DNA of 64,000 nucleotides from Brevibacterium siliguriense (GTDB taxonomy: Bacteria > Actinomycetota > Actinomycetes > Actinomycetales > Brevibacteriaceae): contig NZ_LT629766.1 in assembly GCF_900105315.1 (NCBI RefSeq), positions 2,976,001-3,040,000 on the forward strand, read 5' to 3'. The notes beneath the pieces were generated by a model. The model had not been told where the DNA came from. It searched no databases and saw nothing but the letters and a program-made list of their open reading frames with translations. This document shows positions 43,801 to 50,776 of this stretch, piece by piece. Each line of letters opens with the position of its first letter. The stretch's first letter is position 1. The position numbers and the translations under genes were made by a program.

Positions 43801-45722
43801 CCGGCCATGAAGGCTTCGGCGATGCGGTCATAGTCGTCATCGGCCAGCTCTTCGGAGAAGCTGAGTCCGAAGTCGTAGATATAGCGATGCGTTCCGTCTG
43901 CGAGGTCGATCTCGTGGGGACGTTCGTCGACGACGGAGGCACCGAATGCCGTGAGGTAGGGCAGGACCTCGGACAGGCTGATCCGGTCACGGCGGTAGAG
44001 GACGAGTCGGACGGAGGCGTCGGTGCTCTGTTCGGGACGGTAGAGCCGGACGGCCGGACCGTGGCCGGCCTCGAGGGCTTCGAACCGACCGACGTCGGCG
44101 ACCGCCTCGGCGGGGGTGTGATGCTCACCGTAGCTGGGCGGGAACGCCTTCGACCACAAGTCGGCCCGGGCCTGCGAGGCTCCGGAGTCCCCGGTTTCGG
44201 CGGGAACCAGGAACGCGTGGACGTCTTCGGACCAGGAGCGAACGGCTCCGACGATGCGGGCCTCGACCTCATCGGCGCCGATCTGCGGCAGTTCGCAGTC
44301 CCGGGCGACCCGGGCTACGAAGTGGATGCGGGCCAGCGCCGATTCGCTCAGCAGCACATCGAAGTCGACGCTGTCGGCGTTGTAGAACTTGCGGAGCACT
44401 TCCTGGACGCGCACGCGGGCGTCGGTGTTGTACAGGTCGCGTGGGAGGTAGAGGATGACCGAGACGAAGCGCTGGTACGGGTCGGTGCGGACGAACACTC
44501 GGGATTCCCGGCGTTCCTGCATATCGACGATTTCCATGACGACGGCATAGATCTCCTCGGTGCCCTCGTGCAGCAGGTCTTCGCGCGGGTAGTTCTCCAG
44601 CACTCCGAGGAGTTCGTTGGCCGAGTGGGAGCCGGCGGGGAATCCGCTGGCCGAGAGGATCTTGGCGACCTTCCGGTCGATGACCGGGATGTTGAGAACG
44701 CTGTCGTTGTAGAACTCGGGTTTGAACACGCCGACGAAGCGGCGCTCACCGACGATCTCACCGTCGGCGTCGAAGGTCTTCACGCCGATGTAGTCCATGA
44801 AGGAGGACCGGATGACGCGGGAGCGGGAGTTCGCCTTCGTCAGCACCAGCACATGCGGTTCCAGGGCTTTGTCCGCGACCGCCCGGCTGAGCGGTGACTT
44901 CACGAGGGGGCGCAGGGCCGAGATGCCCATCGAGGTGTCCTCGATCGGTTCGAGGCTGCTGTGTTCGGCGTCGTGGGTGTAGTCGTATTCGCGGTACCCG
45001 AGGAAGGTGAAGTGACCGTCGAGCCAGGTGAGCAGGGCGGCGGCGGATTCGGCTTCGGAGGCCAGCTCCGGGCGAGGTGCGTGTGCGTTCAGTTCGACGG
45101 CGATGTCTTTGGCCTTCGCAGCCATCGCTTGGGCGTCGCGGGCTGCCGCAGACACATAGTCGAGGACTCCGCGCAGGCGCTCTTCGAGTGCGTCGAAGTC
45201 GCTTTCGGAGATGCGGTCGATCTCGAGGCGGATCCAGGACTGCTGCTGAGGGGCGCCGTCTGCGCTGTCGCCGGAGGCTTCGGAGACCGTCGGAATGCTC
45301 GCGGTGTCCGCGCTGAGTGCGGGTGCTTCTGCCGGGGAGAGGATCTTCTCTCCCGGGCCGGTTCCGGTGACGGTGATGATCGGGTGGTGGACGCGGCGGA
45401 TCGCCCTGCCGTTCGCGGCGAGGTCGCTGACGATCGAGGATACGAGGTGGGGCATATCGGCGAGCACGATGGCGATGACCGTGTGGTTGTCGCGGAATTC
45501 CGGCGAGTCGACGCTGGGGTTGTAGATCGCGACCGCCGGCCTTTTACCGTCATATTCGGTGCCGAGGGCGAAGTGACGGGCCGCTGCGGCCGCGTAGGCC
45601 TCGGGGTCGTGGGCCCCTGTTTCGAATCGCGGATAGTACGCTTCGAGGAAGTTCTCGGGAGCAGATTGTCCCCTCTGCTTCCTCCACTCTTCTGCAACGT
45701 TCGAAATTGAGACCTGAGTCAC
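40842..45722 (-). CDS. gdh: NAD-specific glutamate dehydrogenase, large 180-kDa class
   Basis: A 1626-residue oligomeric enzyme deaminating glutamate to 2-oxoglutarate, the L_180 class of GDH. ACT-like regulatory segments occupy the first 700 residues. The catalytic domain holds [44 protein letters not shown], with catalytic and substrate lysines, then [19 protein letters not shown] and [29 protein letters not shown]. A helical tail of some 400 residues follows. The GTG at 45722 has AGAGGTGA upstream and fits better than an ATG at 45749. In mycobacteria this enzyme answers to kinase signalling. Divergent from the DUF2505 gene. Confidence 0.95.
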   Translation of the reverse strand: [1626 protein letters not shown]

Positions 45723-45757
45723 TGTTTCACCTCTATGATCAACGAGCATTCGTCACG

Positions 45758-45775
45758 CGATTCGACGTCGAATCG
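45758..45775. promoter_or_regulatory. 18-bp perfect palindrome in GDH / DUF2505 divergent promoter
   Basis: CGATTCGAC (45758-45766) is followed directly by its reverse complement GTCGAATCG (45767-45775). It lies in the 141-base gap between the two divergent starts, 36 bases upstream of the dehydrogenase GTG. A dimeric regulator site is plausible; no regulator gene is adjacent. Confidence 0.4.
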
Positions 45776-45863
45776 TCATTCCCCACACTATGCCCAAATA
45801 TCGAGAAAGGCACGCCGAGCGGCATACGGTGGTGTACCGTTCATTCGCTGGCAGACTGGAGCC

Positions 45864-46328
45864 ATGCGATCTCTGACTCTCAATCACGAATATTCGGTTG
45901 ATCTGTCGACATTCCTGGCCAAACTCGCCGACCCCGGCGTGTGGGAGAAGCTCGGCTCCGACGCCAGTACCGAATATATCGACCCCGATACCGAGATGAC
46001 CGTGCGGACGCCGATGCCCAAGGCCGAGCTTCCCGCGGCTCTGGCCTCCAGGCTTCCGGACAACACCGTGCTGGTCGAGGTGTACATGATTCCCGGGGAT
46101 GTGTTGGGAGACGAGGCCGAGATCCGCATGACCGCACGTGCCGCGGGAGTCCCAGTCGAGATCGATGCGGTCCTCGCTCTGCGCGAGGACGAGTCAGTGA
46201 CGAAGCTGGCCGCTCACGCTGAGATCAGCTCATCGATCCCGATGTTCGGGGCGATGATCGAACAGGCAGTGGTTCCGATCCTGGAGAAGCGGCTGGGCGA
46301 CCGGCTGCGCCGCTTTGAATCCGTCTGA
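45864..46328 (+). CDS. DUF2505-family protein
   Basis: A 154-residue SRPBCC-like fold protein recognised as DUF2505 by MRSLTLNHEYSVDLSTFLAKLADPGVWEKLG at the start and SSSIPMFGAMIEQAVVPILEKRL near the end. It has alternating beta strands and a long C-terminal helix that would line a hydrophobic pocket. The ATG at 45864 starts the domain; an upstream frame from 45735 adds unlikely residues. Ligand unknown. It is convergent with the DUF6912 gene. Confidence 0.8.
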   Translation: MRSLTLNHEYSVDLSTFLAKLADPGVWEKLGSDASTEYIDPDTEMTVRTPMPKAELPAALASRLPDNTVLVEVYMIPGDVLGDEAEIRMTARAAGVPVEIDAVLALREDESVTKLAAHAEISSSIPMFGAMIEQAVVPILEKRLGDRLRRFESV

Positions 46329-46380
46329 GCCTCAACGACCGTCGGCACTGACTGAAAAGTTCGTCTGTCAGTTCAGCGGC

Positions 46381-46424
46381 TCAGTCTGAGTCGCTGTGCG
46401 TCGCCGTCGGTTCAGTCTGAGTCG
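46381..46424. repeat. 13-bp direct repeat pair
   Basis: TCAGTCTGAGTCG occurs at 46381-46393 and 46412-46424, 31 bases apart, in the 114-base gap between the convergent DUF2505 and DUF6912 genes. Its role is unknown. Confidence 0.5.
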
Positions 46425-46442
46425 TCGTGGATCGTGGTCGAT

Positions 46443-46918
46443 TCAGCCTGCTTCGCCGAGCAGCTGATCCAGTTCCGACGAGTCGTACCACAGCAGATCG
46501 GAAGCGCCGAGGTAGTCCTCGGCTGCGCTGGAGCTGCTCTCCTGGGCCAGATGCACCGCTTCCTGCCAGACGACGTCTTCGTCCAGGTGGAAGCTCGCGA
46601 CTCGGGTCAAGTCGACGTCACCGAGGCTGAGGAGGTCGAAGCCCTCGGTCAGCGGTTCGGCCGGACTGGACTCGGGGCATCATAGGCCACGATGACACGG
46701 CGTTCGGGAGCCGCCTCGGTGCCGGACCCGGTATCAGCGGGGTCGAACACCGCATTCGCGGCCAGGGCGGCGGCGATGCACATAGCGTCGAATTCAGCGG
46801 ATTCGAACTCCTCACCGCGCAGGCTGCGCCCCTGAGCATCAGGGGCGACGGCGCGGACGCCCGTCAGCGTCGAACGCAGCGCGGTCAAGGTGGTGGGAAT
46901 GTAGCAGCGAATGGCCAT
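46443..46918 (-). CDS. DUF6912-like protein, with a single-base frameshift
   Basis: When repaired, about 158 residues starting MAIRCYIPTTLTALRSTL. A conserved middle (EEFESAEFDAMCIAAALAANAVFD) and RRVIVAYDAP follow. After the break at about 46673 the other frame continues ESSPAEPLTEGFDLLSLGDVDLTRVASFHLDED, VVWQEAVHLAQESSSAAEDY and DLLWYDSSELDQLLGEAG, ending at 46443. Restoring one G in CCCCGAG joins them. The family call from memory is moderate. It lies ten bases downstream of the CpaE-like gene in the same orientation, so it is third in that operon. Confidence 0.65.
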
Positions 46919-46928
46919 GCCCCTCATC

Positions 46929-48206
46929 CTAATCCCGCGGCCCGTTCCCCTGCCCCACCCGCACCTTCTGCGTGCGTCCGCGACGGCCGGCGCCGCGACG
47001 TTCGCGTCCTCCACCGGATCTGCGAGTCCGACGACGACCCGGCAGGAGTTCGTCGATCATCCGCGCCAGATCGCCGACGAGGACGGACTTCGGGTTCTGC
47101 TCGTGCAGGGTGCGGCCGGCGAGCATCGCGGCATCGGCCGTGGAGCGGTCATCGCTGAGCAGAAAGTCCGGACTGATCCGGACGAATCGGTCGAGGACTT
47201 CTCTGATCCGCGTCTCGGCGGGGTGACCGACCGCGCTCGATCGCACTTTCGTGATCACCAGCCGCATCTTCTCTCGGATGGCCTCTGCCCGCGGTGTGCC
47301 GAGGAGCTTCACCAGACGCTGCAGACCTATCGGCTCTCCCGCGGCGAGGACGAGCACGGTATCGGCGGCTTCGAGAGCGGCGCGGGTGGCGCAGTGCCGG
47401 TCATAGAAGGGGTCGGCGAGGTCATCATCGGGATCGATGCGGTCGCTGACGTCGACGATCACGACGTCGTAGATCTTGGCCAATCGCTTGAGCACCGACT
47501 CGAGGACGGAGGCGCGGATCTCCGGCCAACGCTCGGGCCGGGTCAGCCCAGTGACGACATGGAAGGTCTCACGAATCGACGCGTGCGGCACCGCATGCTG
47601 GCCGAGGCGGTTCACCGGGTCCGTCTCTGATCGGCAGAGACTGGCCAGGTGCGAGGATTCCTCCGTCAGTCCGAGAGTGGATGCGACCATTCCGGAGACG
47701 GTGTCGGCGTCGACGACGACGCTGCGTCTGCCTTGGCGGGAAGCCTGATCGGCGAGGTTGACGGCCGTGAGAGTGCGTCCGGGAGAAGAACCGGTCCCCC
47801 AGACCGTGATGATCATTCCGGCTCCTCCGACGGGACCGGGAGGCGTCACAGGGCGCGGCGGAACCACGGTGGAGGCACGGATGTCGTCGATCGCCGAGGC
47901 CATCGCCGTCGCGTCGGCGTCCGTTGCCACGATGGAAGTGATGCCGACAGTCTCGAGGGCTGACGCATCGTCGCCGAAGCCGAGCACCTTCGCCCCGGAC
48001 GCACTGATCGCCGCGACCACCTCGGCGTCAAGGCCAGGAAAATAACGGCCGACGATAACCACGTCAGCCCCGCCGGTGCGGCAGTGGGCCAGCAGCTCCA
48101 CCTCGTCCGCGGGGCGGGCGACGATCGTGACGTCGTCGATCTCGCTGAGCAGCTCGAAGAGAATGAGGTCGAATTCGAAGTCGACGGCCAGGAGGACCTG
48201 TGTCAT
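46929..48206 (-). CDS. CpaE-like / MinD-type P-loop ATPase
   Basis: A 425-residue protein. The N-terminal 130 residues resemble a receiver-like domain without a clear phosphoacceptor (VLLAVDFEFDLILFELLSEIDDVTIVA). Then comes a SIMIBI ATPase: deviant Walker A VWGTGSSPGRTLTAVNLADQA, where the lysine pattern KGGxGKT is changed, switch-like VVVDADT, and YDVVIVDVSDRIDPDD. A basic, disordered tail ends the protein. The deviant P-loop appears to be a subfamily feature in actinobacteria, not a mutation. It overlaps the SAF gene (TGATG or GTGATG at 48209-48204). No pilus genes are near. Confidence 0.78.
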   Translation of the reverse strand: MTQVLLAVDFEFDLILFELLSEIDDVTIVARPADEVELLAHCRTGGADVVIVGRYFPGLDAEVVAAISASGAKVLGFGDDASALETVGITSIVATDADATAMASAIDDIRASTVVPPRPVTPPGPVGGAGMIITVWGTGSSPGRTLTAVNLADQASRQGRRSVVVDADTVSGMVASTLGLTEESSHLASLCRSETDPVNRLGQHAVPHASIRETFHVVTGLTRPERWPEIRASVLESVLKRLAKIYDVVIVDVSDRIDPDDDLADPFYDRHCATRAALEAADTVLVLAAGEPIGLQRLVKLLGTPRAEAIREKMRLVITKVRSSAVGHPAETRIREVLDRFVRISPDFLLSDDRSTADAAMLAGRTLHEQNPKSVLVGDLARMIDELLPGRRRTRRSGGGRERRGAGRRGRTQKVRVGQGNGPRD

Positions 48207-48853
48207 CACTGTTCGCCCTCGCCGGCCGGAACTGATGGAGCGCCGACGACGGAGAGCACGCTGCGTCCGTCGAGGGCGGCGAGCACTCCCGGCAGGTCAA
48301 CGGAGCTGACGAACACTTCGATGCGGGCGCCGTCGCCTGCCCCGAAGCTGCCGACGTCGCGATTGATATGGGCAACCGGGGCCGAATCGACGATCTGCTC
48401 GGGCGGTCTTCCGTCGTCGTCGAGTCCGTTCTGCTCCGGCTGCGCCCAGACGTCGACGAGGCTGCCCGAGTCGACGACGCTCGGCACCGAGCCGGCGACG
48501 TCGATCGCCACGACTCGTCCCTTGAGTTCGGACAGCGGTGCCACCGCCGAGGCGGCCAGCAGCTCTCCCGCCGCCACGACGCCGCGCACGCTCGTGTTCG
48601 CCGGCAGCTCGGAATCGGCCGACAGGTACTTCTTGCCGAGATCGGCGAGGTTGACCTCGGCAATGCTGAGGTCGGCCGGCTCAAGGACCTCACCGGGGAC
48701 GAGCACGCGTGCACTCGCCCAGACTCGGGTGGTCGAATTCGCCGAGGTGACGAGCAGATAGGTTCCGACGACCGCGAGGATGACGAGCATCGCTCCGACC
48801 AAGAGCCGTGCATCGGTCCAGCGGGGGCGTCGGATTCGCTTCGAGAGCTCCAT
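48206..48853 (-). CDS. SAF-domain membrane protein (CpaB/RcpC-like)
   Basis: A 215-residue protein with one N-terminal membrane helix (about residues 17-36, LLVGAMLVILAVVGTYLLV). An external SAF domain follows (about residues 45-110, VWASARVLVPGEVLEPADLSIAEVNL and the Gly-Glu-Leu turn), then a strand-rich C-terminal part like CpaB (SELKGRVVAIDVAGSVPSVVDSGSLVDVWA). A GGAG site precedes the ATG. It is first in a three-gene unit with the CpaE-like ATPase and the DUF6912 gene, and divergent from the HTH gene. Confidence 0.78.
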   Translation of the reverse strand: MELSKRIRRPRWTDARLLVGAMLVILAVVGTYLLVTSANSTTRVWASARVLVPGEVLEPADLSIAEVNLADLGKKYLSADSELPANTSVRGVVAAGELLAASAVAPLSELKGRVVAIDVAGSVPSVVDSGSLVDVWAQPEQNGLDDDGRPPEQIVDSAPVAHINRDVGSFGAGDGARIEVFVSSVDLPGVLAALDGRSVLSVVGAPSVPAGEGEQ

Positions 48854-48878
48854 TGCATCTCCAGATTCGCAGAAGTTT

Positions 48879-48903
48879 CACTGACAGAAACTGTTTCTCA
48901 GTG
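48879..48903. promoter_or_regulatory. imperfect inverted repeat at divergent SAF / HTH promoter
   Basis: CACTGA (48879-48884) and TCAGTG (48898-48903) flank a symmetric core with GAAAC and GTTTC. It overlaps the AT-rich GATAATAT and could be an operator for one or both divergent genes, 26 bases upstream of the SAF start. Confidence 0.45.
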
Positions 48904-48961
48904 ATAATATAGGGCACCAAATGATGTCAAAGCATTGTTTTTGGCAAAGTGCATCAACAAG

Positions 48962-48993
48962 CAGATGGACATCTGGTGGCAGATGGACATCTG
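48962..48993. promoter_or_regulatory. two tandem identical 14-bp palindromes upstream of HTH gene
   Basis: CAGATGGACATCTG occurs twice, at 48962-48975 and 48980-48993. Each copy is a 6-2-6 palindrome and the copies are 18 bases apart, just under two helical turns. They end 19 bases before the HTH ATG, inside its likely leader or promoter, so autoregulation is a natural inference. Confidence 0.55.
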
Positions 48994-49012
48994 GAATGGG
49001 AGAAGTCACCTC

Positions 49013-49234
49013 ATGGCCGTCGAAAGTCGCTTCCTGCCGCTGACCGATGTGGCCGAGCTGCTCAATGTCTCGATCGCTCAAGCCCGGGCCCTGGTCCGCT
49101 CTGGTGATCTCCGCGCCATCAAAGTCGGCGGGCGCGGCCAGTGGCGGGTCGAGAAATCCGAGATCGAAGCGTATATCCAGCGCATGTACGAGCGCACCGA
49201 ATACCAGATCAAAACCGGATCCATCGAGGACTGA
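49013..49234 (+). CDS. excisionase-type helix-turn-helix DNA-binding protein
   Basis: A 73-residue MerR/excisionase-like winged HTH: PLTDVAELLNVSIAQARALVRSGDLRAIKVGGRGQWRVEKSEIEAYIQRM, where the turn VSIAQARAL and the wing GGRGQWRVEK fit the BldC/Xis fold. The ATG at 49013 starts the domain. Without integrase or att sites it is more likely a regulator than an excisionase. It is divergent from the SAF/CpaE-like operon and preceded by tandem palindromes that it may bind. Confidence 0.82.
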   Translation: MAVESRFLPLTDVAELLNVSIAQARALVRSGDLRAIKVGGRGQWRVEKSEIEAYIQRMYERTEYQIKTGSIED

Positions 49235-49271
49235 CCCTCTCGCTTCGACTCTGATCACCATCACGCCCGCA

Positions 49272-49787
49272 TCACTCGAAGGGATTGATCCGGGCGTGGA
49301 CGGCACCGATCGCCGCGAAGGGGATGATCCGGCCGGCTATTTCCACGTAGTCGGCAGCGACGAGTGCGCATCGCCCGCGAATCCCTCCCGCACGGTCGAC
49401 AATGTCGATCGACACCTCTTCATGAGCGGCTGACCAGCGGCGCAGCGCAGATCCCATCCCCAATCGCTCCAGCCCGCCGACTTCGAACCGATGCACCCTC
49501 GTGGTCAGTCTGAGTCCGCGGATGGCGCTGATCGCAATGGCGGAGAACTCTGTCCCGGCGAGGACGACGATGTCCCGACCGAGGAAGCTGGCGGTTCCCG
49601 TGATGTCGCGATCGGACATCATCACCTGCACCGTCGACCCCAATGATCCGCGCAGCCGTTCAAGCAGCGTCCTTTCGACTGCCTGGCCGGCGACCTCGTC
49701 GCCGAATTCGCCTCTCCTGGCATGCGCCTGCGCCGCCGTGTCGGCGGCTTCGATATCCGCCAGGAGCGCATCGATACGATCGTCCAT
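49272..49787 (-). CDS. conserved hypothetical protein
   Basis: A 171-residue soluble protein. An N-terminal helix of about 35 residues (MDDRIDALLADIEAADTAAQAHARRGEFGDEVAGQ) leads to strand-rich repeats: GSTVQVMMSDRDITGTASFLGRDIVVLAG, and a repeated pattern later at EVSIDIVDRAGGIRGRCALVAADYVEIAG. The two halves look like duplicated SH3-like or Sm-like barrels, which is inference from the visible pattern. It lies between the HTH gene and the divergent LysM gene. Function unknown. Confidence 0.6.
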   Translation of the reverse strand: MDDRIDALLADIEAADTAAQAHARRGEFGDEVAGQAVERTLLERLRGSLGSTVQVMMSDRDITGTASFLGRDIVVLAGTEFSAIAISAIRGLRLTTRVHRFEVGGLERLGMGSALRRWSAAHEEVSIDIVDRAGGIRGRCALVAADYVEIAGRIIPFAAIGAVHARINPFE

Positions 49788-49936
49788 AGTCGCTAAGCTT
49801 GCCCCAGCTGTAGTCGGCTTTCAAGGCTTGAAACGAATCCGCATCGAACTACAGTCATGTAGTTAGAATCGCTCTATTGACATCAAATTGCATCTAACGG
49901 CATCATTACGATCAATATCCAACGGAGGATGTCTAG
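49788..49936. promoter_or_regulatory. divergent promoter region with two short inverted repeats
   Basis: TTTCAA-GGC-TTGAAA at 49819-49833 and AACTACA-GTCA-TGTAGTT at 49847-49864 lie between the hypothetical gene (start 49787) and the LysM gene. The sequence after them is AT-rich. They are possible operators; no regulator can be assigned. Confidence 0.4.
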
Positions 49937-50776
49937 ATGTATCTCTTGATTGCATGTGCGGGTTCATGGCTGGTTCTGCTCGGTTCGCTCTTCACTGCGT
50001 GGGAACTGCTGCCCCAACCGCGGACGACCAGCGACATCGTCGTCCTCGTCATCATCGGCGCTGGAGTGATGCTGTTCGCGCGAATCGGGCTCATCTCTCT
50101 GCTGGCACTGCTGCTGCGAGTTCTTCCCTCCAGTCGCTTCCGGTCGACGCTTGCAGAAATGGTCGTCAAGGCGATGCCGCGGATTCTCGCGTCGAGCGTA
50201 CTCGCCGTCCTCTCTGCCGGTCTGGTCGTCCACTCCGCTCAAGCTGCACCGGTCGAGGACTTCGGGACCGACCCCATATCCTCGTCGCAGGCGCCATCCG
50301 CCCCGGCCGACCCCGGTTGGCCGATGATCGACGACGAGCGGTCTGCGGACTCCCCCGACACAGCGGAGCGGTCCGAGGACGCAGATTCCCCGGAGGCGTC
50401 CGAGTCCCCTGGTCGAGGGCGTCCGCCCGATCCCGGGTGGCCCACCCAACCTCCGTCCGGCGATGCTCCTGCGCCACCTCCGGACGACCAGCACCCTGAT
50501 GAGTCCGAAGAATCAGATCGAGCTGACGACCCCGACCGCAGCAGCAGATCGAACAGGTCAGGTGACAGCGACGATGCCGCAGATCCTGCCGGTTACGGGG
50601 CCGCCACACATATTGTTGCCCAAGGCGAGAGCCTCTGGTCGATCGCTGCCGACCTGGCCGATACCTCTGCGGAGGTTCCACAGCTCGTCGCTGACGTCTA
50701 TGCCACCAACGAGGACACCATCGGACCCGATCCGAGCCTCATCCTCGCTGGTCAGAGATTGGAGATCCAGAAATGA
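49937..50776 (+). CDS. LysM-domain membrane protein
   Basis: A 279-residue protein with two or three N-terminal membrane helices (about residues 4-24, 34-62 and 84-104). A long external linker rich in Pro, Ser, Asp and Glu follows (about residues 105-220). A C-terminal LysM domain (about residues 223-277) is recognised by HIVAQGESLWSIAADL and SLILAGQRLEI. LysM binds N-acetylglucosamine in peptidoglycan, so the linker probably spans the wall. A GGAGG site precedes the ATG. Its stop overlaps the next gene (ATGA). Confidence 0.83.
   Translation: MYLLIACAGSWLVLLGSLFTAWELLPQPRTTSDIVVLVIIGAGVMLFARIGLISLLALLLRVLPSSRFRSTLAEMVVKAMPRILASSVLAVLSAGLVVHSAQAAPVEDFGTDPISSSQAPSAPADPGWPMIDDERSADSPDTAERSEDADSPEASESPGRGRPPDPGWPTQPPSGDAPAPPPDDQHPDESEESDRADDPDRSSRSNRSGDSDDAADPAGYGAATHIVAQGESLWSIAADLADTSAEVPQLVADVYATNEDTIGPDPSLILAGQRLEIQK

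Noticed and set aside
42684..44897. A 737-codon open frame on the plus strand opposite the glutamate dehydrogenase gene
   Set aside because: It is the mirror of a highly biased high-GC gene. The predicted protein is Val/Gly/Asp/Glu-rich with no domain, while the minus strand holds all the dehydrogenase motifs.
46381..46424. Direct repeats as a CRISPR remnant
   Set aside because: Only two 13-base copies, not palindromic, and no cas genes in the window.
49013..49234. The small HTH protein as a phage excisionase marking an integrated element
   Set aside because: No integrase, att repeats, tRNA target or phage genes lie nearby, and neighbours are conserved chromosomal genes.
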